A stretch of 64,000 nt of DNA from Salipaludibacillus agaradhaerens (lineage in GTDB: Bacteria > Bacillota > Bacilli > Bacillales > Salisediminibacteriaceae), in contig NZ_KV917378.1 in the NCBI RefSeq assembly GCF_002019735.1, positions 1,948,869 through 2,012,868 of the forward strand. Direction: 5' to 3'. Each line of letters starts with the position of its first letter. The stretch's first letter is position 1. The notes below the pieces were generated by a model. That model was not told the DNA's origin. It was given only the letters and a program-made list of their open reading frames with translations, and ran no database searches. Of this stretch, positions 1-9,474 are shown one piece after another. Position numbers and translations under genes: made by a program.

Positions 1-1607
1 CGGCCCCAGTCATCCGCTACTACAATCTCATTCGCATGCTTTGGATCGAGGGCATCAATCTCTTCCACCCAGATTCCCAGTAAGTCACGTAATTCACCAG
101 GGTAGCCTCCAACTGTTACGAGATCATGTTCATTGACTATACCGCTAAAATAAGTGGTAATGAACGTACCACCATTTTTGACAAACGCTTTCAATTTATC
201 AGCATAGCCGCTTTTAACCATATATAAGACAGGGGCAATGACGATGTCGTATTGGTTTAAATCCTCATCAACACCGATTAGGTCAATAGGAATATTTCTG
301 TCATACAAGGCTTTATAATATTTATGAACTTCATCTACATAATCAAGGGAGACAGATGGGCCACTTGATAAATTGATAGCCCAGCGATTTTCCCAATCAA
401 ACACGATAGCTACTTTCGCATTCACTCTTGCATCTAACAATCTATCAGATAAGTTCTCCAACTCCTTACCTAATTCTGCCGTTTCACGGAAAACACGTGT
501 ATGCTCATGGCCGACATGCTCGATCACGGCCCCATGATATTTCTCACAAGCACCGATAGACCGACGTAGTTGGAAAAACATAATTGTATCCGCGCCATGG
601 GCGATAGCTTGATAACTCCATAACCGCATAACACCTGGTCGTTTAAGGGCATTATAAGGCTGCCAATTTTGTTGACTCGGTGTCTGCTCCATGAGCATAA
701 ACGGCTGTCCACTTCTTAACCCACGCATTAAATCATGATTCATGGCCGTCAAGCTTACGGGGGTGTCGATTCCAGGGTAACTATCCCAAGACACAACGTC
801 CATTTCTTTCCCCCATTTAAAATAGTCTAGTTCTGGGTATGTCCCCATTAGGTTTGTTGTAATAGGGACGTCTGGTGTATGCTTTTTAAGCGCATTATAC
901 TCGATTTTATAACATTCTAATAAACTTTCAGATTGAAAAATACGATAGTCCAGTGAAATACCTTGAAAAGCAGAGACATTTCCTTCTCCCTCTTCACTTA
1001 GCGCATTCGGAGGAACAATTTCTTCCCAATCGTAGAATGTATGGCCCCAAAACCTTGTATTCCATGTCTTGTTAAGCCGGGTAAGGGATCCATATTTCTT
1101 TTTTAACCATTCTCTAAAAGCAGAAGCACAATTTTCACAATAACAATACCCACCATATTCATTCGACACGTGCCATATTAAAACACCTGGGTGATTTTTA
1201 TATCTTTCTCCAAGCTTATCAGCCATTCGTTCTGAATACTTACGATAGGTTGGGCTGTTCGGACATGAATTATGCCGCCCGCCAAAAGCCCGTTTTCTCC
1301 CTTGAAAATCAACTCTTAAGACATCAGGATACTTGCGGGCCATCCATGCTGGATGAGCGCCTGTACTTGTTGCCAAACATGTGTATATCCCATTGTCATA
1401 AAGCCTGTTAATATGCGCATCAAGGCCACTGAAGTCATACGTTGTTTCGTCGGGCTGGTTAAGTGCCCAAGAAAACACATTCAACGTAGCTACATCGATG
1501 CCAGCTAATTTAAACATGCGCACATCGTCATCCCATACATCCTTATCCCACTGTTCAGGATTGTAATCACCACCATACCAAATTTTAGGTAGTTGTTTAC
1601 TAATCAT
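1..1607 (-). CDS. Glycoside hydrolase family 42 beta-galactosidase (3' end outside window)
   Basis: Hydrolyses terminal beta-galactosides, probably galactan or galacto-oligosaccharide fragments, in the cytoplasm (no signal peptide). About 535 codons are present; family members have about 660-690, so the C-terminal trimerisation and small beta domains are mostly lost at the window edge. The N-terminus is typical (WYGGDYNPEQW, residues 10-20). The likely acid/base is E150 in SNEYGGYC and the likely nucleophile E307 in LMEQTPS. Cys115, Cys155, Cys157 and Cys160 form the four-cysteine zinc set seen in many GH42 enzymes. The ATG at 1607 follows an AGGAGG site. It is divergent from the AraC regulator, which probably controls it, and has a cre-like palindrome on its promoter. 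Confidence 0.93.
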   Translation of the reverse strand, partial: MISKQLPKIWYGGDYNPEQWDKDVWDDDVRMFKLAGIDVATLNVFSWALNQPDETTYDFSGLDAHINRLYDNGIYTCLATSTGAHPAWMARKYPDVLRVDFQGRKRAFGGRHNSCPNSPTYRKYSERMADKLGERYKNHPGVLIWHVSNEYGGYCYCENCASAFREWLKKKYGSLTRLNKTWNTRFWGHTFYDWEEIVPPNALSEEGEGNVSAFQGISLDYRIFQSESLLECYKIEYNALKKHTPDVPITTNLMGTYPELDYFKWGKEMDVVSWDSYPGIDTPVSLTAMNHDLMRGLRSGQPFMLMEQTPSQQNWQPYNALKRPGVMRLWSYQAIAHGADTIMFFQLRRSIGACEKYHGAVIEHVGHEHTRVFRETAELGKELENLSDRLLDARVNAKVAIVFDWENRWAINLSSGPSVSLDYVDEVHKYYKALYDRNIPIDLIGVDEDLNQYDIVIAPVLYMVKSGYADKLKAFVKNGGTFITTYFSGIVNEHDLVTVGGYPGELRDLLGIWVEEIDALDPKHANEIVVADDWG

Positions 1608-1687
1608 ATGATTTCCTCCTTTTTTGACCGAATACCTGTTTAAAAAAGTCCCGATCTACTAGTGGCAACAGGGATTAGATCAGTATC

Positions 1688-1715
1688 ATTATAAATAGAT
1701 TGTAACCCCTTACAA
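1688..1715 (-). promoter_or_regulatory. Promoter of the GH42 gene with overlapping cre-like operator
   Basis: On the minus strand TTGTAA (1710-1715) and TATAAT (1688-1693) are 16 bp apart, a good sigma-A promoter about 80 bp upstream of the start codon. The -35 hexamer is one arm of a perfect palindrome, TTGTAACCCCTTACAA (1700-1715). Its core TGTAACCCCTTACA differs from the CcpA cre consensus TGWAANCGNTNWCA at one position. The site predicts carbon catabolite repression or control by another LacI-type protein; this is inference. Confidence 0.6.
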
Positions 1716-1765
1716 ATATGGGTGAAATATAATATTATAGATATGGATATAAGAATAAGGAAATA

Positions 1766-1851
1766 TTTATCCCAGATAACGGACGCTCATGTCCTAATTT
1801 ACGCAACGACCAACCAGTGGGAGCATTCCACTGATTGAAGGTTCGTTTTAT
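1766..1851 (-). repeat. Composite intergenic repeat, copy 1 (reverse orientation)
   Basis: Contains the reverse complement of the family's left end (AACGAACCTTCAATCAGTGG) with its partner arm, followed by a shortened second module (GTCCGTTATC, then a GGGATAAAT-like end). It lies just upstream of the AraC start and would be transcribed in that leader. Confidence 0.7.
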
Positions 1852-1883
1852 TCGAATGATTTCTTTAGAGGGGCCACTTTCAT

Positions 1884-2708
1884 ATGGAACTGAGAAAAGA
1901 GTTTGTCATCCCATTAAATGAGAAAAAATTGCCGCTGTTTGCTGAAACAATTGGCTATAACCCAGATCAAGAGGCGATTACACGTCATAATGGCTACCCG
2001 TATTTTCATTGGCTACAATCAATCAATGGAACCGGGACAGTCCATTATGCGCATCAAATCATTACCCTTCCTCCAGCACATGGTGTTCTGTTCATGCCAA
2101 ATGTCCCCCACTCATATATTAAACAGTCACATGAAAGGTGGGAAACGTGCTATTTAACGTTTGATGGCCCATTTGTTAAAGAGCTTCTAGCTAATCTTAA
2201 CCTTTATAAAACAACTTTTTTTACGTGGGATAAGAAGGCACCCCTTACTGTTTTTATTGAAAGAGCTCTTAAACAGGAAGAGACAAAGCGCGATACTTTT
2301 AATATTAAAACATCCAGTCTTGTGTATGAGTTTTTGTTGACAATGGGCCGTTATGCTCAGCTGAAGGAAAACCGTTTGTTAAGAGCTGAACGAGATTTGA
2401 ATGATGTCATCGTTTGGATGCAACACAATATTTCTAACCCAGAAGCAGGTTTAGAAGATATGGCAAGCCTTCTAAATCTTTCTAAACGGCACTTCAATGA
2501 TCTATTTTACAAAACGTATCATATTACACCTTACGCTTTTTTTATTAGTTTACGCATAAAGGAAGCAAAGAACCTCCTGCTAAACTCTGATACTCGTACG
2601 ATAAAGCACATTTCCGAGATGACTGGGTTTCGCTCTCCGAGTCATTTCATTGCTACTTTTCGAAAATTGACAGGTATGTCCCCTGGCCGCTATCGCGAGC
2701 TTCATTAA
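1884..2708 (+). CDS. AraC family transcriptional regulator with N-terminal cupin-like domain
   Basis: A 274-residue one-component regulator. Residues 1-160 look like the arabinose-binding/dimerisation cupin (HNGYPYFHWL near 30, then HGVLFMPNVPHSY). Residues 170-274 carry the two helix-turn-helix motifs of AraC proteins (LNLSKRHFNDLFYKTY and MTGFRSPSHFIATFRKLTG). The start follows AGAGGGG. It is divergent from the GH42 beta-galactosidase, the classic layout for a sugar-responsive activator, so a galactoside or released galactose is the likely ligand (inference). The convergent downstream neighbour is separated by a repeat-derived hairpin. Confidence 0.9.
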   Translation: MELRKEFVIPLNEKKLPLFAETIGYNPDQEAITRHNGYPYFHWLQSINGTGTVHYAHQIITLPPAHGVLFMPNVPHSYIKQSHERWETCYLTFDGPFVKELLANLNLYKTTFFTWDKKAPLTVFIERALKQEETKRDTFNIKTSSLVYEFLLTMGRYAQLKENRLLRAERDLNDVIVWMQHNISNPEAGLEDMASLLNLSKRHFNDLFYKTYHITPYAFFISLRIKEAKNLLLNSDTRTIKHISEMTGFRSPSHFIATFRKLTGMSPGRYRELH

Positions 2709-2808
2709 TATTTTCTGACCATGTCTATATTTACATCAAAAAAGCGAGACCGCCCTTGAGACGCGATCCCGCTAAAATTAATGTGATTTTAATTATAAAG
2801 CTAAACAT

Positions 2809-2844
2809 CAATCAGTGGGGGTTTACTTCATCCTCCACTGATTG
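2809..2844. repeat. Composite intergenic repeat, copy 2 (module A hairpin only)
   Basis: CAATCAGTGG (2809-2818) pairs with CCACTGATTG (2835-2844) to form a perfect 10-bp stem between the convergent AraC and binding-protein genes. It may act as a bidirectional transcription barrier, though there is no clear T-run. Confidence 0.65.
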
Positions 2845-2936
2845 TTAGTTTAACTTATCGAACCTTTAGGGGCAGTTTATCCCCCTCTAAATTTTTCGAT
2901 CTTCTGAAGTTTTGAGGGTGGAGCTTTTATTGCCCT

Positions 2937-3995
2937 TTAAGGAGTGTTATAAATATCGTCTTCACTTAAATAACCATCTTGAATAATCGTCTGATCTATA
3001 TTATCCTCTGTCACCGTAATTGGTTCTAGTAATATGGATGGTACGTCAATTTGGCCGTTATTAACCGTTGTTTCTGTAGGGATATCGTCTCCTGCCGCTA
3101 CTTTAAAAGCCATTTCTGCTGCTTGGACAGCCAATGTGTTAATGGATTTATAGACAGTCATCGTTTGTGTGCCGTCGACAATGCGCCTTACAGCGTTCAA
3201 CTCAGCATCCTGTCCTGAAACAGGAATTTCGCCATCTAAGCCAACTGTTGACAAGGCGTTAATGACTCCGCCAGCTGTCCCATCATTTGCAGCCACAACA
3301 GCGTCAATATCATCCCCTTGCTCATCCAAAGCTGAGAGCATGTTTTCTTCTGCTACATCGGGGTTCCATCCTTCAGTGTATTGATCATAGACTAACTCAA
3401 TATCTCCATTATCGATGAGTGGTTGCAGAATATTCATTGCCCCTTGGCGAAACAGAATTGCATTATTATCTGATTCCGCTCCACCAATATAAGCAAAGTT
3501 ACCTGTGTCTACATTGTTAACAATTTCTTGGGCTTGAAGCTCTCCCACTCGTTCATTGTCAAAAGAAATATAGTAATCAAGATCAGAGTTGGTAATTAAT
3601 CGGTCATATGAAATAACCTTAACATCTGCTTCGTGCGCTAATTCTACAATGGCAGCAGATGCCGCTGCATCACGAGGAACGACGACTAAAACATCTACAC
3701 CTTCTTCAATAAGAAGCTCTGCTTGACTAATTTGAACATCATCCAATCCGTTAGCTGCTAAAGTTTTAACTCTACCGCCTAGGTTAGCAACTTCTTCCTC
3801 AAACAACTCTTTATCATTATACCAACGTTCATCTTGTAATGTATCGAGTAAGAAACCAATAAAGACTGTGTCTTGTTCCGTAATTAATTTGGCTTCTGCC
3901 GCACTTTTTTCAGAAGTAGGCTCTGAACAAGCCACTAATGTAAGTAGGAGAATAAAGGTAGCGCCTCCTACTAAATAATTCTTAAATGTTTTCAT
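2937..3995 (-). CDS. XylF-like sugar-binding lipoprotein
   Basis: An extracellular solute-binding lipoprotein of the ribose/xylose type, 352 residues. A signal peptide ends in the lipobox LLTLVAC. The mature part follows E. coli XylF closely: ERWYNDKELF, an ANG then Q-x-SQ region, ISYDRLI, YYISFDNERVGELQA, DAVVAANDGTAGG, ISGQDAE-like SGQDAELNAVRRI and TQTMTVYK. The chosen start follows AAGGAGGAAG; the longer frame would overlap the upstream gene. It lies 25 bp downstream of a chemoreceptor, and no ABC ATPase or permease is nearby. It may therefore feed the receptor or a distant transporter. Ligand D-xylose or a similar aldose is inferred. Confidence 0.88.
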   Translation of the reverse strand: MKTFKNYLVGGATFILLLTLVACSEPTSEKSAAEAKLITEQDTVFIGFLLDTLQDERWYNDKELFEEEVANLGGRVKTLAANGLDDVQISQAELLIEEGVDVLVVVPRDAAASAAIVELAHEADVKVISYDRLITNSDLDYYISFDNERVGELQAQEIVNNVDTGNFAYIGGAESDNNAILFRQGAMNILQPLIDNGDIELVYDQYTEGWNPDVAEENMLSALDEQGDDIDAVVAANDGTAGGVINALSTVGLDGEIPVSGQDAELNAVRRIVDGTQTMTVYKSINTLAVQAAEMAFKVAAGDDIPTETTVNNGQIDVPSILLEPITVTEDNIDQTIIQDGYLSEDDIYNTP

Positions 3996-4020
3996 AGGCT
4001 TCCTCCTTCCTTTCGTCGCA

Positions 4021-5727
4021 TTATAATTCAAACCTTTTAATCATATTGTTCATTTCTTCTACTTTGGAAGTGAGTTGTTTTGCGCTGGCCGCAATCGTTT
4101 CAACTGCCTGACTTTGCTCTACTACCGTGGCCGATATTTCTTCTGATCCTGCAGCCGACTCTTCTGAAACAGCCGCAATATTTTCAACGGACTCATTAAT
4201 CTCTTTGCTTGATTGCGCTACTTTTTTAAATATCGTGGATATTCCCGTTACTCTATCAGACATTTCCTCTACTTTATTCTTTATGTCTCCAAATTGAATA
4301 CCAGTTCGTTCAATCACTTCAGTTCCTTTACTCACTTCTGTGTAGCCTACGTTTAGCTCCTCAGCAATTGAAGTGGTTTCGGTTTTAATGGATAACACAA
4401 TACCCGTTATATTCTCCACCGAATGTGTCACTTCTTCTGCTAATTTTCGGACTTCCGTTGCCACAACCGCAAACCCTTTCCCCGCTTCTCCAGCTCTTGC
4501 TGCTTCAATAGAAGCGTTCAATGCTAGAAGGTTTGTCTGCTCTGCAATCGATTTAATCACGTCCACAATCTCAGTGATTGAGTGTGTTTTAGACTCAAGA
4601 CTTTTCACTTTTGCCACAGATGATTTCACGACTGTATTCACACGATTCATTTGGGTCAACGATTCTTCCATGTCTTGATTCCCTTTAATGGACACGTCAA
4701 GAACCTGTTTTGAGAAATCAACCAATTCATTACTATGTGCAGTAGCTTCATCAATATCTTGGCTAAAATCTTTTGTATTTTCCGAAATTACTGTGGCATT
4801 GTCCGCTTGAGATGTGGCGCCGTTTGCCAGCTCTTCAATTGTAACTGCCACCTGGTCACTTCCTTCTCTCACTTCTTCCGATGAATGAAGAAGCTGTACA
4901 CTTTGTTTATCTACAAGCGCTGATACTTCAGACACTTGCGAAATCATGTCTCGTAGACTTTCTCCCATATGATTCATAGACAAAGATAGCTGACCGATTT
5001 CATCTTTACCGTCATACTCAAGTGCCTCGTTATTCAAATGGCCGTCGGCAATTTCTTGACTTCGGACGACAATTTTATTTAAATTCTTCTTAATACTGCG
5101 GCTCATAATAAACAGGAACACGAACGAAATGGCGATCGCTGCGACTGTCGAAAAAATAAGGATAAAAATAACGTTTCGTAAATCTCTTTGTGCGGCACTC
5201 ATCGCGTCTTGATTGAACGCCACAGCAGAGCTTTTTAATTCCTCACCGATGCGTGTTGTATCCTCCTTTAATTCTTGAACAGACGCTTGTATATCTGTAA
5301 ACTCATTGGTATTAATTTGCTGAACATTCGGGACGACGACACTAAAGAAATATTGATCTAACTCATGGTTGTTCTCTATCATTTGATAAAACATATCCAA
5401 CTGTTCGTCGGGCAAATTGGGCATTAATTCTTTTGCTGTTTCCGCAAACGACTGACTGAATGCTAGATACTCTGTGAGCTTTTCGTCTTCAGCCATTAAC
5501 AGATATTCAGGGATAAGAATATATTTTTCATGAAATAGGGTGACTAAGTCCGCCGAGTGAATCGTCACCTCATTTTTCACAACGGTCTCATCCATCGTGT
5601 CTCCTGTATGATTTAAAAATAAAAATGTGACGAAAATAGCTATAATAAACGCACTAGCCATTAAAGAAAAAATAATGGTATACTTTCTGCCTAAATTTAT
5701 ATTTTTCCAATTTAGATAATTCGTCAA
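4021..5727 (-). CDS. Methyl-accepting chemotaxis protein
   Basis: A transmembrane chemoreceptor of 568 residues that signals to CheA/CheW. TM1 spans about residues 17-39, an all-helical extracellular sensor about 40-186, TM2 about 187-208 and HAMP about 209-262. The long cytoplasmic coiled coil has the conserved hairpin tip at 393-420 ([20 protein letters not shown]). No C-terminal CheR-docking pentapeptide is present. It starts with TTG after GGGGGGAG. It heads a two-gene operon with the XylF-like lipoprotein, suggesting binding-protein-mediated sugar chemotaxis. The overall type resembles B. subtilis YvaQ, a resemblance from memory. Confidence 0.92.
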   Translation of the reverse strand: MTNYLNWKNINLGRKYTIIFSLMASAFIIAIFVTFLFLNHTGDTMDETVVKNEVTIHSADLVTLFHEKYILIPEYLLMAEDEKLTEYLAFSQSFAETAKELMPNLPDEQLDMFYQMIENNHELDQYFFSVVVPNVQQINTNEFTDIQASVQELKEDTTRIGEELKSSAVAFNQDAMSAAQRDLRNVIFILIFSTVAAIAISFVFLFIMSRSIKKNLNKIVVRSQEIADGHLNNEALEYDGKDEIGQLSLSMNHMGESLRDMISQVSEVSALVDKQSVQLLHSSEEVREGSDQVAVTIEELANGATSQADNATVISENTKDFSQDIDEATAHSNELVDFSKQVLDVSIKGNQDMEESLTQMNRVNTVVKSSVAKVKSLESKTHSITEIVDVIKSIAEQTNLLALNASIEAARAGEAGKGFAVVATEVRKLAEEVTHSVENITGIVLSIKTETTSIAEELNVGYTEVSKGTEVIERTGIQFGDIKNKVEEMSDRVTGISTIFKKVAQSSKEINESVENIAAVSEESAAGSEEISATVVEQSQAVETIAASAKQLTSKVEEMNNMIKRFEL

Positions 5728-6140
5728 TTAATCTCCCCCCCAGACTTTTTTTGTAAATAGGGTGTAAATTTATCTAACATAACCCTTCTTTAGTTAATAT
5801 CGGCGGATAACATTCAACAGTTTAATGTTAAGTACAGGGACTTTTGATTTTCCTAATAGTTTAATTTAGGACTAATTCATTTATTTATCTGAAATTAGCT
5901 AAAATGAAGGGGCTAATTAATATTTTAATATAACACTTATCTATAAATTATCAGGTTGCCTGTTAACTATTCGCGGCGAATTAAATACTATTTTTAGGAT
6001 TTTTTACCTCTTTTTATCTTTAAATCTCCTTTGTTAGCTGGAAACGACAGTAAAAAAACAGCCTTACATTTTTTAAAAATAATATATAATCTACTGCTTA
6101 CGCACCGTTTACACTAAGTGACATAATCTAAATGAAACAC
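5728..6140. other. AT-rich intergenic stretch, no gene seen
   Basis: This is the leader side of the chemoreceptor operon. No open frame with a ribosome site, no repeat copy and no convincing structured RNA was found. Promoter-like AT hexamers are too common here to choose one. Confidence 0.5.
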
Positions 6141-6180
6141 AAATAGATTCGATCATCAAAATCGATGATCGAATCTATTT
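6141..6180 (-). terminator. Terminator after aroD
   Basis: A perfect 17-bp stem (AAATAGATTCGATCATC, 6141-6157, against 6164-6180) with a six-base loop lies just past the aroD stop. The T-run is short, so it may work in both directions. Confidence 0.75.
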
Positions 6181-6214
6181 AAAAAGCTCTTTACGGCTAG
6201 TTCTGATTTACTCT

Positions 6215-6982
6215 TTATTCTAATTGTCGATGTAACAAATTCAATGTTTGGCGTAATTCATTAACGGCTATTTGTCCTGGTGCTGAAGCCGTCTTAGCTG
6301 CTCCAAATGTAACAGCTGATCCGAAAATCTCACCAGATAACCGACTAACAACTCCTTTACCTGCCATTGCCATCGTAATGATCGGTCGATCCGCATACTT
6401 TTCGTGCATCGTTATCGTAGCATCAAGTAATGTGAGCACATCTTCAGAACAGTTTGGCATTACCGCGATTTTTGGCAGATCCCCACCTAACTCTTGTGCT
6501 CGGCGTAAACGGTTAATAATTTCCTCTTTAGACGGTGTTTTATCAAAATCATGATTTGACATAATGACACGTACATTTTGAGCATGAGCAGCCCCAATAA
6601 GTGTAACCACATCTTTCTCGTCGTTAAATAACTCGACATCAATGAAATCAACGTGTTTCGTTTCTGCCACCGCTTTGTTTAATGCCACATAATAGTCCAT
6701 GCTAATTTCTTTTTCGCCACCTTCTTTTAAACTACGGAAGGTGAATATAAGCGGTTTTTCATTTAATATAGATTGCAATTCAGTCAACGTGTCTTTAACG
6801 CTTTGTATATTTTCTACATGTTCATAAAAATCCACACGCCACTCGACAATATCGGGATTTAATTCTTGTAAGAAGGACGCTTCTTCAACAAGTTCTTCTG
6901 TTGTTTTTCCGACCATTGACACACAAATTTTCGGAGTGCCTTCACCGATTTTAATATTTTTCACTTTAATGATGTTTTTCAA
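6215..6982 (-). CDS. aroD: Type I 3-dehydroquinate dehydratase
   Basis: Converts 3-dehydroquinate to 3-dehydroshikimate in the shikimate pathway through a Schiff base. Class I motifs are present: EWRVDFYE near the N-terminus, the active-site histidine in IMSNHDF, the Schiff-base lysine in LPKIAVMP, and MAMAGKGVVSRLSGE near the C-terminus. I chose the TTG at 6982 because GAGGAGG (6988-6994) sits five bases upstream and gives 255 residues, the usual length. A longer frame starting at 7003 would place that ribosome site inside the gene. It lies downstream of aroK on the same strand. Confidence 0.93.
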   Translation of the reverse strand: MKNIIKVKNIKIGEGTPKICVSMVGKTTEELVEEASFLQELNPDIVEWRVDFYEHVENIQSVKDTLTELQSILNEKPLIFTFRSLKEGGEKEISMDYYVALNKAVAETKHVDFIDVELFNDEKDVVTLIGAAHAQNVRVIMSNHDFDKTPSKEEIINRLRRAQELGGDLPKIAVMPNCSEDVLTLLDATITMHEKYADRPIITMAMAGKGVVSRLSGEIFGSAVTFGAAKTASAPGQIAVNELRQTLNLLHRQLE

Positions 6983-7066
6983 AATGGCCTCCTCAATATG
7001 CAATTCTACCTGCAGTTTTTTTTTAATATGACATCACTTGATGCCAGAATGCAGAAGTTAGATTTT

Positions 7067-7618
7067 TTAACGTTCACTCTGTTCCCACGTATGCTTTAAC
7101 GACTCGACGATATAATTGGCAACACCTTCAATTTCCCGGTTATCTGTTTCTATTCGCCAATGGTGGTGTGAATAAATGTCCCGTCTCGTATAAAACAGCT
7201 CCTCTATGTCTTCGATAGATCGATCTTTTAATACAGGGCGACTATCAATAAGCATATGGATTCTTTCCTTCCAAACATCCCAAGAGACATCTAAGTAAAA
7301 AACAAGACAATTTTTTAAACAAGCTTCTCTCACATCTTCTTGTAAAAACGCGCCACCACCTAATGAAAGAACGTTTAGCTTTTTCTCTGAAAAATTAATG
7401 ATCACTTCTTTTTCTTTTTCACGAAAGACCTTCTCACCCATTTTTTGAAAAATATCTGTAGTAGGCATACCAAATTCTTTTTCAATTTCTTTATCTATAT
7501 CTATAAAAGGACGAGACAGTTTTTCAGCTACTAACTGTCCAATTGTCGTTTTTCCCACTCCCATAAAACCAATGAGCACGATGCTTTTGTCTCTTAATCC
7601 AGCCTCCACTCTTTCCAT
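7067..7618 (-). CDS. aroK: Shikimate kinase
   Basis: Phosphorylates shikimate at the 3-OH using ATP. The 183-residue protein has a Walker A loop (GFMGVGKTT, residues 17-25), the shikimate-binding DIDKEIE and F-R-E-KE segments, the LSLGGGAF loop and a lid region with SRPVLKDRS. The ATG directly follows the stop codon of a 70-codon frame (TGAATG), so translation may be coupled. AGGGGGAAG provides a ribosome site. aroD follows 84 bp downstream. Confidence 0.93.
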   Translation of the reverse strand: MERVEAGLRDKSIVLIGFMGVGKTTIGQLVAEKLSRPFIDIDKEIEKEFGMPTTDIFQKMGEKVFREKEKEVIINFSEKKLNVLSLGGGAFLQEDVREACLKNCLVFYLDVSWDVWKERIHMLIDSRPVLKDRSIEDIEELFYTRRDIYSHHHWRIETDNREIEGVANYIVESLKHTWEQSER

Positions 7619-7831
7619 TCAACTTCCCCCTAAAAATCTCTTCCCTATTAGTTTAAATAATAGCTTAACTTTATTTTTAATACTAGCATATCTTGTGATT
7701 TCAGGTACACCGTCAGAATAGGATTCCTCTAGGATCTGCTGAACAACTTCATCTTCGACCGGAGAGGTATTGCTTGTATAGCTTTTATCCGTAGGTATCA
7801 CCACGACATCGGTTCGACGTAACCTTGTCAT
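7619..7831 (-). CDS. Small hypothetical protein upstream of aroK
   Basis: A 70-residue frame with a basic C-terminus (NKVKLLFKLIGKRFL) and no domain I recognise. Its stop abuts the aroK start, which favours a real coupled gene. Against that, the nearest good ribosome site (GTGAGGAGG) is about 18 bases from the ATG. It could be an upstream coupling frame or a remnant. Confidence 0.4.
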   Translation of the reverse strand: MTRLRRTDVVVIPTDKSYTSNTSPVEDEVVQQILEESYSDGVPEITRYASIKNKVKLLFKLIGKRFLGGS

Positions 7832-8053
7832 GTCTTACTAGTCCAGAGACCTCCTCACCTTTACTTTGCGGGAGCTCATTCGTTTCCTTTTCCGCTCTGC
7901 GACACCTCTTAAGTTAGAACCTTTCAACGAGTATGAGGGGCAAGGATTTTCACCGTTATAGTTGAATGTTTTTTCCTCTGATTTTAGTCATTGTGACCAT
8001 ATCAAGGCCTACAGGTTCAGTAAGCCCACTCTAAGATCTTTATTTTTAAATAT
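7832..8053. other. Leader region upstream of the aroK group
   Basis: On the minus strand this contains an approximately 50-codon open stretch without a usable start, ending in TAG near 7840. It also has GC-richer blocks (GAGCTCCCGC) that looked riboswitch-like. I could not match the T-box or glycine-riboswitch cores. It may be a decayed competence-type gene or an uncharacterised leader. Confidence 0.3.
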
Positions 8054-8084
8054 AAAAAAGGAGCTGCCTGGAAAGACAGCTCCC
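8054..8084 (-). terminator. Terminator of the alkaline phosphatase gene
   Basis: GGAGCTG (8060-8066) pairs with CAGCTCC (8077-8083), followed on the minus strand by TTTTTT. This is a standard rho-independent terminator about 20 bp past the stop codon. Confidence 0.88.
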
Positions 8085-8102
8085 TCTTTAAATTGGATTG
8101 GT

Positions 8103-9416
8103 TTAAAACGGGATGTTTAAAACCGTTGCAATATTTTTAGCCAAATCAGTATTATCAATTAATCCTTGAAAATGGTCACTCCCTTTTCCGTAAGCATAGA
8201 CTGGCACTTCAATCCCTGTATGATTGGTTGTTGTCCAGCCAACGCCTGCATAGTGACTAATGGTATGGTTAATAGCTAGTTCTAGGTCATCAGCTTCCTC
8301 AATGGTCTCTATTTCTTCATCTGATAATGTGAGAGACGTATAAGCTTCTATTACCTCTTCCACATTACTTCGATCCTCGTTCAGTTGCGTTGCCATATGT
8401 TCACCTGTAGCTGTTACTTCGCGTAAAATCTCTACATCTGTCCCGTGACTATGATAGCCTCCCAGAGTCATACCACCAGTGTCATGGTCACTTGTGACAA
8501 TGACTAATGTCTGTTCATCTTCTTCAGCAAACTTTAACGCTTGCATCACAGCTTCTTCAAAAGCTGCAGTATCACTCATTGCCCACGCTGCGTCATTGGC
8601 ATGGCCAGCCCAGTCAATCTGACTTCCTTCTACCATGAGGAAGAAGCCGTCATCATCTTGACTTAATGCCTCGATCGCGCTTGATGTCATGTCTGCCAGG
8701 CTCGGTTGTTCTGTTCCCTCTCGATGCAATTCCGGTTCCAAACTATCGTTGGCAAAAAGACCAAGTATTTGATTGCTATTCGCATTTAATAACTCGTCCT
8801 TATTTTCCACAAATTCGTAACCGTCATCCTTTGCTTCATTTAAAAGATGACGTGTTTCCTGATGACCACCTTCACTTTCAGGTAAAAAATAGTCCTTTCC
8901 TCCGCCAAGAAGGACATCTACCGTTCCATTGTCCACGTATTGGCGCGCAATCTCAGTTTGATTATTTCGCGAATCTACATGGGATGCGAAAGCAGCAGGT
9001 GTCGCATGGGTAATCGTAGACGTGGCTACAAGGCCGGTGGCTTTCTCGGATTCGTGAGCCGCTTCAAGAATGGTTTGCACTTTTTCGCCTTCTTCGTTTA
9101 AACCAATGAAGCCATTCTTTGTCTTCATACCTGTAGACATCGCTGTTCCAGCTGCTGCGGAATCTGTAATTCGATTGTTCGCAGAGTGTGTTGTCATCAT
9201 CCCTGTTAAAAAGCTATCCCACACCGGGTCACCATCTTCTTTATAATAACGATAGTTAACGTTATACCCTGCAGAATAACCGTCAGCAATAAACAAGATG
9301 ACATTATCAACCTCATTTTTAGATGGGGGATCTGGCTTTTCTCCTTCTGCCATCGCCCCTGTCCCTACGAGAAGTGTCATAACTGAAAGGCCACTAACAA
9401 AGAGTTTTTTCAACAT
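8103..9416 (-). CDS. Secreted alkaline phosphatase (PhoA family)
   Basis: Releases inorganic phosphate from phosphomonoesters outside the cell. The 437-residue precursor has a Sec signal peptide (KKLF, hydrophobic core, cleavage near GAMA-EG). The metal aspartate is in FIADGYS (D45). The nucleophilic serine is S86 in ITDSAAAGTA, and HATPAAFASHV and VTSDHDTGGM follow. The start follows a good AGGAGGAAGG site. The mature protein is strongly acidic, as in alkaliphiles and halophiles. A Pho-box-like array lies upstream, so phosphate-starvation control by PhoP is likely. Confidence 0.93.
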   Translation of the reverse strand: MLKKLFVSGLSVMTLLVGTGAMAEGEKPDPPSKNEVDNVILFIADGYSAGYNVNYRYYKEDGDPVWDSFLTGMMTTHSANNRITDSAAAGTAMSTGMKTKNGFIGLNEEGEKVQTILEAAHESEKATGLVATSTITHATPAAFASHVDSRNNQTEIARQYVDNGTVDVLLGGGKDYFLPESEGGHQETRHLLNEAKDDGYEFVENKDELLNANSNQILGLFANDSLEPELHREGTEQPSLADMTSSAIEALSQDDDGFFLMVEGSQIDWAGHANDAAWAMSDTAAFEEAVMQALKFAEEDEQTLVIVTSDHDTGGMTLGGYHSHGTDVEILREVTATGEHMATQLNEDRSNVEEVIEAYTSLTLSDEEIETIEEADDLELAINHTISHYAGVGWTTTNHTGIEVPVYAYGKGSDHFQGLIDNTDLAKNIATVLNIPF

Positions 9417-9474
9417 ACGCCTTCCTCCTTCAAAATGATTTTTTAATAACTCTTGTTAAAGTGTAACACCTCTT

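Noticed and set aside
4373-4678. 101-codon plus-strand frame inside the chemoreceptor gene
   Set aside because: Antisense shadow of the conserved chemoreceptor signalling domain.
7832-8053. Possible riboswitch or T-box leader upstream of the aroK group
   Set aside because: GC-rich blocks and an AGGAGG looked promising, but neither the T-box core nor the paired glycine aptamer motifs could be found.
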